A program made the position numbers and the translations under genes. The notes beneath the pieces were generated by a model. It made no database searches. It saw nothing but the letters and a program-made list of their open reading frames with translations, and was not told the DNA's origin. From Pontibacter sp. E15-1 (GTDB lineage: Bacteria; Bacteroidota; Bacteroidia; Cytophagales; Hymenobacteraceae), in the NCBI RefSeq assembly GCF_022601975.1, contig NZ_JAKVIR010000011.1, positions 1 through 64,000 of the forward strand: 64,000 nt of DNA. The letters run 5' to 3'. The stretch's first letter is position 1. The number at the start of each line of letters is the position of its first letter. Below are positions 35,531 to 44,154 of this stretch, piece after piece.

Positions 35531-35538
35531 TACCTTTG
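35531..35538 (+). promoter_or_regulatory. -7 promoter element of efflux gene
   Basis: TACCTTTG matches TAnnTTTG, followed by CTGCAT. It lies inside the longest open frame, which shows that translation cannot begin at 35495 and supports the ATG at 35558. Confidence 0.6.
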
Positions 35539-35557
35539 CTGCATAAATTGCCTTTTT

Positions 35558-36793
35558 ATGACTCGCAAGAAATACGTTTCGCTCATCCTGATCCTGGGAA
35601 CGCTTACGGCCCTGGGGCCTTTCTCCATTGACATGTACCTGCCCGGCTTCCCGGCCATTGCCAAAGACCTGGGAACTACGGTAGCAGAGGTTTCACTTTC
35701 CCTGTCCAGTTTCTTTATCGGTATATCTGCCGGTCAGTTGCTCTATGGCCCCCTCATGGACCGGTTTGGCAGAAAGAAACCGCTATACATTGGCCTCGCA
35801 GGCTATTTACTTGCCTCGGTGGCCTGTGCTTTTGCCACCTCTATCGAAGCGCTGATCGTATTGCGCTTCATCCAGGCTGTCTGCAGCTGCGCCGCTGCGG
35901 TGGCCTCTGTGGCCATGGTGCGTGATCTGTTTCCGGTGCAGGACAACGCGAAAGTATTCTCATTGTTAATGCTGGTAGTAGGGGTCTCGCCGATGATTGC
36001 ACCTACTGTGGGTGGCTATGTGACGGCCGGATTCGGGTGGGAGACTGTGTTTCTTATCCTGGCAGGTATGGCGGCTGCTATACTCACTGCTGTTTATTTT
36101 GGCCTTCCCGAGAGCAGCAAACCAGACCCATCCTACTCCCTTAGGCCGAAGCCAATCATTTCGAAGTTTTACATGGTTCTAAAAGAACCTCATTTCTATA
36201 CCTATGCCTTGTCCGGCGCAGTCTCCTTTGCAGGGCTGCTGGCGTACGTGTCCGGCTCGCCGCTGCTATTCATGGAGCTCTTTCAGGTGAACGAAAAAGA
36301 GTACGGCTGGATTTTCGCTTTCCTCTCCATCGGACTGATCGGTGCCAGCCAGGTGAACAGCATCATGCTGCGCAGGTACCGCAGCGAGCAGATTATTGTT
36401 ACGGCGCTCGCTTGTCAGTTACTTATAGGGGCTGCGTTGTTGTTAGGCACCATAAACGGGTGGCTGGGTCTGTTCTCGACCATCGCCTGTATCTTCCTCT
36501 TCTTATGCTGCCTCGGCTTTACCTTCCCCAATGCCTCGGCGCTGTCTCTGGCGCCTTTCACCAAGAACGCTGGCAGCGCCTCTGCGCTTATGGGTGCCAC
36601 CCAAATGGGAATAGGGGCTCTGGCAACCGTCATTCTGAGCTTCTTCAGCAATCATTCCGCCGTTCCCATGGCGGGCGTAATGGCCGCATCGTCCATGGTA
36701 GCGCTGCTTGTCTTGCTGCTGGGTCAGAAAGGCATCCAAGCAAGAGGGCTACAGTATCGGACAGGCAACCCTGCTGCAGGGGCTATGCATTAA
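35558..36793 (+). CDS. Bcr/CflA-type multidrug MFS exporter
   Basis: A membrane protein of about 411 residues from the drug:proton antiporter family DHA1 (Bcr/CflA). The first helix region LILGTLTALGPFSIDMYLPGFPAIAKDL is diagnostic, followed by motif A GPLMDRFGRKKPLYIG near residue 68 and motif C-like GVSPMIAPTVGGYV near residue 145. Twelve helices are expected. The start at 35558 (MTRKKYVSL) is chosen because the promoter element falls within the upstream part of the frame. It stands alone between IS remnants, is GC-richer than the defence genes and could be either backbone or cargo. Confidence 0.9.
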   Translation: MTRKKYVSLILILGTLTALGPFSIDMYLPGFPAIAKDLGTTVAEVSLSLSSFFIGISAGQLLYGPLMDRFGRKKPLYIGLAGYLLASVACAFATSIEALIVLRFIQAVCSCAAAVASVAMVRDLFPVQDNAKVFSLLMLVVGVSPMIAPTVGGYVTAGFGWETVFLILAGMAAAILTAVYFGLPESSKPDPSYSLRPKPIISKFYMVLKEPHFYTYALSGAVSFAGLLAYVSGSPLLFMELFQVNEKEYGWIFAFLSIGLIGASQVNSIMLRRYRSEQIIVTALACQLLIGAALLLGTINGWLGLFSTIACIFLFLCCLGFTFPNASALSLAPFTKNAGSASALMGATQMGIGALATVILSFFSNHSAVPMAGVMAASSMVALLVLLLGQKGIQARGLQYRTGNPAAGAMH

Positions 36794-36875
36794 GCCTGTT
36801 TCCGAACTGATACGGTTATTTATTGGGGTATAAAAATGTATCGCTCCTCTCCCACCTGTGGAAACTTTTTAACTT

Positions 36876-36920
36876 CCTTCAAATCCTCGTGGATATGGTT
36901 CGATAGTTCTTTCCTTCGGT
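36876..36920 (+). repeat. Short dispersed repeat, copy 1
   Basis: The stretch beginning CCTTCAAATCC and containing CGTGGATATGGTTCGATA recurs at 42745-42790 with few changes, and a shorter piece (GGTTCGATAATTC) at 38330. In each case it is close to a rho-independent terminator. Here an IS has inserted between the repeat and the terminator at 38294-38329. Confidence 0.6.
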
Positions 36921-36953
36921 CTACTTGTCTCATCCTGAAATAGGTTGACAGGT

Positions 36954-37844
36954 TTAATTTAACATTACCGTTTTCTTCTTAACCTCCAAAGCCTTTGCTT
37001 TGAAGGCTTTCTTTTTCCATGTTCTCATTTTGACTTCCTGCTGGCCCTGCATTTGGCTGGGCGTTAGGTAATGGCAGCTCTGGTGGGGCCTGAGGCTGTT
37101 GTAGATCTCGATGGACTCCCTTATCACCTTCTCTGCCTACTCCTGGCTGCCAAAGCCGTCCCGGATGTTGAACTCGTCCTTGAGGATGCCGTTGACGCGC
37201 TCAGCCACCGCGTTGTCATACTGCTCCGTCATGCTGGGGCTGATGCCCGCCTTTCTCAGTATCCTCTGATAGTCGGCGCAGCAGTACTGCAGCCCCCTGT
37301 CGGATTGGTGGATGAGCTCCTGGTCATACTGCCTGTTGCCGATGGCCATCCGTAGGGCCTGCACGGGCCCCTCGGCACGCAGGTCCCCTGCCAAGCAGTG
37401 GCCCATGATCCGCTTGGAGTAGGCGTCGGTCACCAGCGAGAGGTAGCCGAAACCCTCCCGGGTGGGCACATAGGTGTTGTCTGAGACAAAGACCTGCTCG
37501 GGGCGGGTGATCTCCAGCCCCTCCACCAGGTTGCGGTGCCTGCGGAGCCAGTGCTTCGAGTCTGTGGTTTTGGTGTAGCTCTTCCGGGGCCTGATGAGCA
37601 GGCGGTGGCTGCGCAAGAGCGCAAAGCGCCTGTCCCTGCCCACCTTCAGGCCTCTTTGCTCCAAGTACCCCTGCAGCAGGAAATGCAGCTTCCTGGTGCC
37701 TAGGCGGGGCATCTTCAGGCGCTTTTCCCGCACCAGGGCCAGCACCTGTCTGTCCTGTTGCCCGTTTTCTTCCCGCACCTTGCGGCGCTTGTAGTAGGCC
37801 TGCCTTGTATACCCAAACAGCTGGCAGGAGCGGTTGAGGCTCAC
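36954..37844 (-). pseudogene. IS3-family transposase OrfB with internal stop
   Basis: The frame from 37844 encodes SLNRSCQLFGYTRQAYYKRR and the integrase core (EQVFVSDNTYVPTREGFGYLSLVTDAYSKRIMG; DQELIHQSDRGLQYCCADY; NAVAERVNGILKDEF). A TAG at 37137-37139 breaks it after GFGSQE. The frame continues unshifted beyond it (AEKVIRESIEIYNSLRPH) to a TAA at 36954. The catalytic DDE set lies before the stop, but the conserved C terminus is cut off. Confidence 0.85.
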
Positions 37845-37870
37845 TTTCTCTTCCTCGGCGAAGCGTTCGA

Positions 37871-38244
37871 CTATTTGGGTAAAGGCTTTTTTCTGATCTG
37901 GAAGCCGAACTCCCCCTCGGCCACGTCGATGAGCGTGTAGAGGAACTTTGCCTTCAGCTCCGCCTGGCTGGCCCTTTCCTGGGCCTGGGCCAGGCGGGCC
38001 TCGGGTTCCTTGATCCTTTGGTTGGGGTTATGTCCATGGCCGTTTTGCTTGGTGTGCCCCAAGGTAGCCGCCCGTGCTTCCTGAGCCAAACCAGCACCGT
38101 GCTCCGGCCCTGGATGCCGTACTTCCCCTGGGCTTGTTTATACGTCAGATCGCCTAGCTCGACCTCAGCGATGACCTGCAATTTAAAGCCCAGCGTGTAA
38201 TCCCGCTGTGTGCGCCTGCATTTTTTCTTTGTGTCTTTTTGCAT
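37871..38244 (-). pseudogene. IS3-family transposase OrfA with frameshift
   Basis: The N-terminal half (RRTQRDYTLGFKLQVIAEVE...YGIQGRSTVLVWLRKHG) is in one frame and the C-terminal half (IKEPEARLAQAQERASQAELKAKFLYTLIDVAE) in another. The change of frame falls between about 38050 and 38090. OrfA proteins of this group are normally continuous, so this is a disabling shift rather than the usual OrfA/OrfB slip. Confidence 0.75.
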
Positions 38245-38293
38245 CTGCTCCTCAGCTAGGTGTCAACCTATTTCAGGACGGGACATACCCCAT

Positions 38294-38329
38294 AAAAAGC
38301 CGCTTCATCTTAAATGGTGCGGCTTTTTT
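38294..38329 (+). terminator. Rho-independent terminator displaced by IS insertion
   Basis: AAAAAGCCGC and GCGGCTTTTTT arms around a 15-base loop. It probably ended the efflux gene transcript before the IS at 36925-38285 landed between gene and terminator. Confidence 0.6.
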
Positions 38330-38407
38330 GGTTCGATAATTCTTCACCTTCAACTAGGCTGTGTCTGATGAATCTAACTCAAAGTCACTGAGTATTGTTA
38401 ACTTTTT

Positions 38408-38494
38408 ATGAGACGTTATGAACTAAGTGATGAAGAGTGGGGAAAGATAGCTACCCTTTTTCCCGACAACACCAACAAGCGGGGCGGGTAATGG
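38408..38494 (+). pseudogene. IS5-family transposase N-terminal stub
   Basis: The frame starting ATGAGACGTTATGAACTAAG encodes RRYELSDEEWGKIATLFPDN, the characteristic N terminus of IS5-type (DDE) transposases, then meets a stop at the boundary of the IS407-type element. No matching right half is seen beyond 39710, so the rest was deleted or lost. Confidence 0.7.
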
Positions 38495-38510
38495 TGAGCT
38501 CCTCCCATCT

Positions 38511-39377
38511 TTAGGGCCGGTCAAAAGTGGAGAATTCGGGTTCTACTATATTATGTTTCAGCCACTCTTCCGGCGTCTTGTCGCCCAATGAGCTATGAGG
38601 CCGGAAGTGGTTATACTCCTCTTGCCAGGCTTCGATTTTCTGCTGAGCATCCTCCAGTGACAGGAACCAATTCACGTTCAGGCATTCATCCCGGAAGCTC
38701 CCGTTGAAGGACTCAATGAAGGCGTTATCCGTGGGTTTACCGGGCCTGGAGAAATCCAGCGTCACCTTGTTCTCATAAGCCCACCTGTCCAGGGCCCTGG
38801 AGATAAACTCGCTGCCGTTGTCCACCTGTATACGCTTGGGCAGCTTTTTGGTGTCCTGCCTGATGCACTCCAAAGCGGCTACAACATCTTCTCCCTTCAG
38901 TGACTGTCCCACCAGTATGCCGGGGCACTGGCAGCTATAATTATCGACTAAAGTCAGGCAGCGGAATTTGCGGCCATCGAAGAGCTGACCGGCCACAAAG
39001 TACATTAACCGGCACTCATGATTACTGGAGAGTTCCGGGCGCTCCAGTCGGTGGTCGGCGGCCTTGCTTCTCCTGGGCCGCTTGCTCCTCAGGTTCAGCC
39101 CCTCCTCTTTGTAGAGGCGGTACACGCGCTTATGGTTGTCCCGCCAGCCTTCCCGCCTGAGCAGGACTAAGATACGCCAGAACCCATAGCGGACCCGCAC
39201 CTGGGCGATCTCCTGCATCCGCTTCCTGATCACGGAGCTATCCCTGGCCCTGGAGCGGTAGTACCAGCCCGAGAGGTGGCACAGCACCACCTTACATGCT
39301 CTTCTAACAGAGACCCGGTAGTTTTCTGTTAGCCCTAAGACCAGCCGTTTTGACTGGGCTGGCCTTAGGGCTTTTTT
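38511..39377 (-). CDS. IS3-family transposase OrfB (frameshift product with OrfA)
   Basis: DDE integrase of the IS407 group. The track from the slippery site reads through LGLTENYRVSVRRACKVV and continues with an internal GTG at 39290. Catalytic residues are visible: Asp in TLVDNYSCQ, Asp in QVDNGSEF and Glu in FIESFNGSFRDECLN. The C terminus HFRPHSSLGDKTPEEW is complete. It is expected to be made as an OrfAB fusion by -1 slippage at A AAA AAG (39371-39377), giving GCC CTA AGG as the next codons. Confidence 0.88.
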   Translation of the reverse strand, partial: KKALRPAQSKRLVLGLTENYRVSVRRACKVVLCHLSGWYYRSRARDSSVIRKRMQEIAQVRVRYGFWRILVLLRREGWRDNHKRVYRLYKEEGLNLRSKRPRRSKAADHRLERPELSSNHECRLMYFVAGQLFDGRKFRCLTLVDNYSCQCPGILVGQSLKGEDVVAALECIRQDTKKLPKRIQVDNGSEFISRALDRWAYENKVTLDFSRPGKPTDNAFIESFNGSFRDECLNVNWFLSLEDAQQKIEAWQEEYNHFRPHSSLGDKTPEEWLKHNIVEPEFSTFDRP

Positions 39378-39631
39378 CGCAACATGTCCTGCAGCATCTG
39401 TTTGTCCAGGCTCAGGTCCGCCACCAGTTGCTTCAGCTGCCGGTTCTCCTCCTCCAACTGCCGCAGCTTGCGCAGTTCACTCACCCCTAAATCACCGTAT
39501 TTTTTCTTCCAGTTGTAGAAGGTGGCCACCGAGATGCCCATCTTGCGGCATACCTCCTCCACCTTGACACCCGTCTCTGCTTGCTTGATGGCGAAGATGA
39601 TCTGCGCCTCGGTGAATTTTGATTTCTTCAT
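39365..39631 (-). CDS. IS3-family transposase OrfA
   Basis: An 88-residue OrfA with helix-turn-helix (EVCRKMGISVATFYNWKKKYG) and leucine-rich coiled helix (LRKLRQLEEENRQLKQLV). It ends shortly after the slippery heptamer. It differs from the truncated copy at 34082 in about a dozen residues, so the two insertions are not very recent duplicates of each other. Confidence 0.9.
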   Translation of the reverse strand: MKKSKFTEAQIIFAIKQAETGVKVEEVCRKMGISVATFYNWKKKYGDLGVSELRKLRQLEEENRQLKQLVADLSLDKQMLQDMLRKKP

Positions 39632-39710
39632 GGCAATTCGCTTTTAAGACTATACGATTATTGCCCGTTTTCTCTACTTTACATTGGTCTGGTTTTTCGG
39701 GGGGAGGTCA

Positions 39711-40641
39711 ATTATCAAAAACAATTCACAAATAATAGTTATAATTTTCCTAAATTTAATTAATTTAGATACATATATAGTTGCTTTGTCTAGAGCAATA
39801 GAAAAACCTTAATGAAAAAAAGCCCCAGTTTATCTCTTAATATACAGGTAAGTCAGTGGGCTTAGCAGGTATCAATAATATTGGTAAAGACTCTCCCCTT
39901 AAGGCATAAGCCTTCGATTAACTAAATAACTCAAAAAAGGCCGCGAACCCAGTTCTTGTAGAACTAAAAAACTCAAAGGGGCTCAAGGTGCCACACCCTG
40001 CGCTTGTTATTTCGCCTATTAAATCACTTCAGGCATGAAATATCAAGATATGAAGTGCTTTCTTTTACCGTACATGCCTCATGTTTTTGTAAAAACATGA
40101 GGCATTATTCCTGTACCACCAGCTATATGCAACTCAAGAACATGAGCATTTAAACCCATGAGTAGTTAGGGCTCCCTTACTACGGCAAATGGAAAGGAAA
40201 ATAGCTTTACCTCTTTTTATGATCCCAAGTTAGATAAGGTGGGGATCGCGCAGCAGGGGTTGGTAAGGGAATTGCTTAATCTTTAAAATAATGCCTTAAA
40301 GCCGTGCAACAGAAATAAAAACAGATGTTGGAGCAGGGCGTGGTTACGAAGGAGGAAGAAAGTTATCTGCTAATTTTGAAAATGGACACCTGCCGCAATG
40401 GGAATCCGTTGGAGATAAGATTGCGGGGCATTGGCATCGAAATTCACAATAGCGTGAAAAAAAAAGTCTTTACATACCATCTTTATTACCATGCCTTTCA
40501 GTCAAGAATTAGGATTATCCTTGAGCTAAAATATTGTTATGGAGCATTATGGGTAGATTACAATTGAAGGCGAGCATAACGAATTCACCATAATAATTCC
40601 GGTTAATGCTTCTATTCCTGTCTTGTAAAATAATTTGACAA
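39711..40641. other. Gene-poor degenerate region
   Basis: About 930 bases with no intact gene. Two short frames look like coding remnants: one ending in FYDPKLDKVGIAQQGLVREL and a TAA near 40285, and one reading GRGYEGGRKLSANFENGHLP to a TAG near 40453. I cannot assign them. It also holds the hairpin at 40074-40105 and a smaller one near 40025-40057 (CACTTCA...TGAAGTG). Confidence 0.4.
40074..40105. terminator. Perfect hairpin, terminator-like
   Basis: Fifteen-base perfect arms (ATGCCTCATGTTTTT and complement) with a GT loop in the degenerate region. It may be a leftover terminator of a lost gene. Confidence 0.45.
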
Positions 40642-42813
40642 ATGAGCCTATTTTGGCCCCTTAGCCGAGTGAATTTTATAGTTTATAATCCATATAATTT
40701 CATTCATAAATATATGTCACAATTTCTACTTCATACTAACACAGTAATGTCATTGATCCTCGTCATTACAGCAGGGGGGGCACTTTTATATCTATTGCAA
40801 TCTCAGGAAAAAACAGTAGAAAAGAAGTGGCTTATTGTTAATTTTTTTGCATTTATGATATGGCAATTGAGTGATATGTACCGTCTTAGCTTACACCCAT
40901 CTTTTATAGGCACTAAAGAATATAAAATTATAATTATATATTTATTTGCTCCATCCCTCATACTATTAGAAATCGGCTTTATTCAATTTGCCTATTATTT
41001 TATACATCATGTGTTTGATAGGGAGAGAAAGATAGTATTATGGATGACAATCGGTGTTTCCCCAATTTTGATAGGCTTAATACATTTGAATGAATTTTAT
41101 AGTGATTATAGTACAGATGTATCAATCCAGATCATTGGATCATACACTTTTCTAACTAATTTTTGGGCAATGCTAATTTATATTAGAAAGGCAAGATTAA
41201 GTCTGCCTAACAATCAATCATCTTCAACAGCCTATATTGGCTTAGCATTAGTATCAGCTGGCTTTATTATTACTAGTATAGTTGCAATAGTGTTTGGTTT
41301 GTACAGTTACATCGGGTTTTGGGCTTACTTTATTGGCGTTTGGGTTGGAAACATTACTCAATTTTTTATTTACATGAGTTTTGCTCCCGTGTCTACAAGT
41401 TATCAAATTAGGTTAGTAGGATTTACTCTTGTAACAATGCTTACAATATTATCAGCAGTGGCATTGGCATTTTTCCCGCCTGCTTTGTTTTATGATATTG
41501 ACCTTCGGAACGAGCAGCAAGAGGGATTATATAAACTGTTTCTTATCATTATTTTTGCCACGCTATTCATATTATTAATTTTTCCGATTATTGTTCGGTT
41601 CAGTCTTATCCAACCCCTGAAAAGTCTTTTAAAAGCAGTTAAAAGGGTAGATGAAGGTAATCTGGCTACTCAGGTAATAATCAATAATCGGGACGAAATT
41701 GGAATTCTATCTACTAGTTTTAACCGAATGACCCAATCTCTAAAGAGGGCACATGAAGAATTGAAGAGCTATGCAGACACTCTCGAAGCCAAAGTGACTG
41801 AACGTACTGCCAAGGTAGAAGCTCAGAAAAAAGAGATTGAAGTTCAGCGAGACAGTTTAGAGGCAGCATTAATCAAGTTAAAAGAAGCACAGAGGCAACT
41901 TATTCAAAAAGAAAAAATGGCTTCCTTAGGAGAAGTCACCGCAGGTATAGCTCACGAAATCCAAAACCCGCTCAACTTCGTCAATAATTTTTCAGAGGTG
42001 TCGGAAGAGTTGGTGGAGGAACTTGAACAGGAGGCTTTTGCGAATCGAAAAGAGGGCGTGTTGGCCATTGCCGCCAACCTGAAGCAGAATTTGCAGAAAA
42101 TCCACCTCCATGGCCAACGAGCTGACGGCATTGTGAGAGGTATGCTGCAGCATGCAAGAACTTTTACAGGAGAAAAGCAACTGACAGATATTAACGCCTT
42201 GATAGATGAATACCTGCGTCTAGCATACTATGGCATACAAACTCAAAACAAAAGCTTCTCTTGTACCCTCAAAACTTCCTTTGACCAAGACTTGGGAAAG
42301 GTAAAAGTCGTGCCGCAGGAGTTGGGGAAGGTCCTTCTCAACCTTTTTCACAACGCCTTCTATGCCGTGCAGCAGAGACAAAAGAATACATTAGTGCAAT
42401 TCAGTGTTGATACAAAAGTCTATAATCCAACTGTCAGCGTAAGCACCCGGCAGTTTGAGAGTCAGGTGAAAATACGGGTGCGTGATAATGGAATAGGTAT
42501 GCCTGAGAGCGTAAAGAGCAAGGTCTTCCAGCCATTTTTCTCCACAAAGCCTCCAGGACAAGGTACAGGATTAGGTCTCTCCCTCTCCTATGATATCATC
42601 ACGAGAGGGCACAGCGGAGAAATGTGTGTAACTTCTGAGGAGAATGAATGGACGGAGTTTACTGTTTCGCTTCCGCATATGCCTGTTACAGAAGAACAAC
42701 CTGCTGCTTCTACTGTTCATCAACCTGAAGACACTCTGCCACAGCCTTCAAATCCACGTGGATATGGTTCGATAATTCACTCCTTCGATATACAAGAAAA
42801 GCCTCTCAGTTAA
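40642..42813 (+). CDS. Membrane histidine kinase, orphan
   Basis: A sensor kinase of up to 723 residues. The N-terminal half has about nine hydrophobic helices (the first, ILVITAGGALLYLL; the last, FLIIIFATLFILLIFPIIV), with no recognised ligand domain. A HAMP-like linker (PLKSLLKAVKRVDEGNLATQV) follows, then a coiled coil, the H-box GIAHEIQNPLNFVNNF with His near residue 438, and a GHKL ATPase (NLFHNAFYAVQQR, DNGIGMP, GTGLGLSLSYDII). The first ATG is uncertain; 40714 (MSQFLLHTN) also fits. No response regulator is adjacent. The last 20 codons overlap a dispersed repeat shared with 36876. Confidence 0.88.
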   Translation: MSLFWPLSRVNFIVYNPYNFIHKYMSQFLLHTNTVMSLILVITAGGALLYLLQSQEKTVEKKWLIVNFFAFMIWQLSDMYRLSLHPSFIGTKEYKIIIIYLFAPSLILLEIGFIQFAYYFIHHVFDRERKIVLWMTIGVSPILIGLIHLNEFYSDYSTDVSIQIIGSYTFLTNFWAMLIYIRKARLSLPNNQSSSTAYIGLALVSAGFIITSIVAIVFGLYSYIGFWAYFIGVWVGNITQFFIYMSFAPVSTSYQIRLVGFTLVTMLTILSAVALAFFPPALFYDIDLRNEQQEGLYKLFLIIIFATLFILLIFPIIVRFSLIQPLKSLLKAVKRVDEGNLATQVIINNRDEIGILSTSFNRMTQSLKRAHEELKSYADTLEAKVTERTAKVEAQKKEIEVQRDSLEAALIKLKEAQRQLIQKEKMASLGEVTAGIAHEIQNPLNFVNNFSEVSEELVEELEQEAFANRKEGVLAIAANLKQNLQKIHLHGQRADGIVRGMLQHARTFTGEKQLTDINALIDEYLRLAYYGIQTQNKSFSCTLKTSFDQDLGKVKVVPQELGKVLLNLFHNAFYAVQQRQKNTLVQFSVDTKVYNPTVSVSTRQFESQVKIRVRDNGIGMPESVKSKVFQPFFSTKPPGQGTGLGLSLSYDIITRGHSGEMCVTSEENEWTEFTVSLPHMPVTEEQPAASTVHQPEDTLPQPSNPRGYGSIIHSFDIQEKPLS
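42745..42790 (+). repeat. Short dispersed repeat, copy 2
   Basis: Matches 36876-36920 over CCTTCAAATCC, CGTGGATATGGTTCGATA and TCCTTCG. Here it lies within the 3' end of the histidine kinase frame and directly precedes the terminator. Confidence 0.6.
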
Positions 42814-42829
42814 TTCTGAGGGGTTTTTT
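42801..42829 (+). terminator. Rho-independent terminator of the histidine kinase
   Basis: CCTCTCAG and CTGAGGGG with a TTAATT loop and six T; the stem includes the stop codon. Confidence 0.8.
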
Positions 42830-43074
42830 CATGAACTTAGGAGGCTAATTTCAGTTCCTCAACCTCTCGCTATTTTAAGATATGCCTGCTAGGTGTCTGT
42901 CAGCAGGGGCAAAATTATCTTTAATTGGCACTCTCCTTTGGTGCTCCTTCCCTGCCCGGCAGCATTTGCTTGTATTGGCTTCGAATGAAGTAAGCTTTGG
43001 GCCGACTAGCTCCTCATTATGATCAATTCGTTAGTAGAGGCTTGAGAAGCCGTAAATATTTATATACCCCCTGA

Positions 43075-44106
43075 TTACTGTTTCTTTAGTTTGTCTTTAG
43101 CAAGAGTTGACGCCCGGTATACCAACTCAGCGTTGAGGACGATGCTTTTACTGACGGCGCCATCGTCTTTTATTTTCTCCAGCACCAGTTCTGCGGCTGT
43201 CTCTCCCATTTTTTCCAAAGGCTGTTCTACACTGGATAGCTGGGGAAAAACATTGGTGGATAGTTCAGTCCCTGAAAAACTTGCAACAGCAACTTCGTCA
43301 GGCACTTTTACACCTGCTTCTAAAAGATAATTCATAGCGCCTATGGCTTCGGTATCTGTGAAAGCAAAAATACCGTCAAATTCAATCTTCTTATCAAACA
43401 GCTTTTTTACAGCCATTTTGCCGTGTTCAAACATGGTACCGTCAGTTTTTATAATCAACTCCGGATCAAAAATGCCGTGCTTGGTTAAGATACGCTTGTA
43501 TCCGCTGGCCCTTTCTGCCGAGTTGCGCACCGTTGCAGGGCCCATGATATGGGCTATTCTCCTACATCCAATCCTAACTAAGTGCTCCACCATGAGCGAC
43601 GCCTTAATATGGTCATCAACCAAGACTTTCGACACATCCAGTGACGTGGCGGGAATCCTGTCAAAGAATACCAGCGGAGTACCCCGTTGCATTATCTCTA
43701 TGTAAAGGTTCTGGTTGAAAGTTTCGTGGCACAGGTTGAGAATGATGCCATCTACATTAAAGGTCTCCAGCAGCAACAGATTTTCCCGCTCACGCGAGGG
43801 GTCCTCGTCTGACTGTAAAATAATAACCTTATACCCCAGGGGGTACAGGATATTCTGAACACCCTGCAGCACTTTTGCTGAAAAGGGGGTAATCATTTCC
43901 GGAACGACAAACCCGATACTGTTTGTCTTCCCATACTTCAGGCTCAATGCAGTTGCATTCGGCTTATAGTTGAATTTCTGGGCGGCCTCCAATACCCTTT
44001 TCTTGGTATCTGGATGTATGTGAACATCATTTAAAAGCGCCCTGGAAATGGTTGAGGTAGACAAGGACAGGTATTGGGACAGGTCTTTTATCGTGGTTCG
44101 TTTCAT
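43075..44106 (-). CDS. LacI family transcriptional regulator
   Basis: A repressor of about 343 residues. The N-terminal helix-turn-helix is TTIKDLSQYLSLSTSTISRALLND, with the hinge helix NATALSLKYGK, followed by a periplasmic-binding-protein-like effector domain (IGFVVPEMITPFSAKVLQGV; FDRIPATSLDVSKVLVDD; AFTDTEAIGAMNYLLEAG). The frame extends to 44223, but MKRTTIKDL at 44106 is the natural LacI start and the upstream part carries the operators. It is divergent from the mannitol dehydrogenase operon and very likely represses it and itself; a sugar or sugar phosphate is the likely inducer. Confidence 0.93.
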   Translation of the reverse strand: MKRTTIKDLSQYLSLSTSTISRALLNDVHIHPDTKKRVLEAAQKFNYKPNATALSLKYGKTNSIGFVVPEMITPFSAKVLQGVQNILYPLGYKVIILQSDEDPSRERENLLLLETFNVDGIILNLCHETFNQNLYIEIMQRGTPLVFFDRIPATSLDVSKVLVDDHIKASLMVEHLVRIGCRRIAHIMGPATVRNSAERASGYKRILTKHGIFDPELIIKTDGTMFEHGKMAVKKLFDKKIEFDGIFAFTDTEAIGAMNYLLEAGVKVPDEVAVASFSGTELSTNVFPQLSSVEQPLEKMGETAAELVLEKIKDDGAVSKSIVLNAELVYRASTLAKDKLKKQ

Positions 44107-44121
44107 GGTGCTGCGTTTGAT

Positions 44122-44129
44122 CAAAAATA
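44122..44129 (-). promoter_or_regulatory. -7 promoter element of the LacI gene
   Basis: Minus strand TATTTTTG matches TAnnTTTG. The first operator lies about 25 bases upstream, where the -33 region would be, which fits autorepression. Confidence 0.55.
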
Positions 44130-44154
44130 CATAAAGAAAGCAACATATCTCTTT

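Larger units (their letters stand above)
36925..38285 (-). mobile_element. Decayed IS3-family element
   Basis: Ends are inverted repeats: TGTCTCATCCTGAAATAGGT on the left and its near-complement ending in CAGGACGGGACA on the right (24 of about 25 positions can pair). A possible 3-base target duplication TAC flanks it (36922-36924 and 38286-38288). Both reading frames are damaged, so the copy is probably immobile. Confidence 0.85.
38495..39710 (-). mobile_element. Complete IS3-family (IS407-type) element
   Basis: A 1216-base element bounded by imperfect inverted repeats: TGAGCTCCTCCCATCTTTAG at the 38495 end and TGACCTCCCCCCGAAAAACC read inward from 39710. It contains intact orfA and orfB joined by a -1 slippery site. 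No target duplication is obvious at the two ends (AATGG and ATTAT), suggesting later rearrangement. Confidence 0.9.

Noticed and set aside
35495..35557. Extended N terminus of the MFS exporter
   Set aside because: A promoter element lies inside this stretch and the added residues are not like the family.
38490..39715. Target-site duplication of the complete IS407-type element
   Set aside because: The bases next to the two ends (AATGG and ATTAT) do not match, so no duplication can be claimed.
40325..40567. 80-residue open frame as a gene
   Set aside because: Composition and start context are poor, and a different frame over the same bases looks more protein-like; treated as degenerate sequence.
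36895..42775. GGTTCGAT repeats as tRNA-derived att sites matching tRNA-Glu
   Set aside because: Only eight bases are shared with the T loop of tRNA-Glu; the flanking bases differ, so it is coincidence rather than an attachment site.
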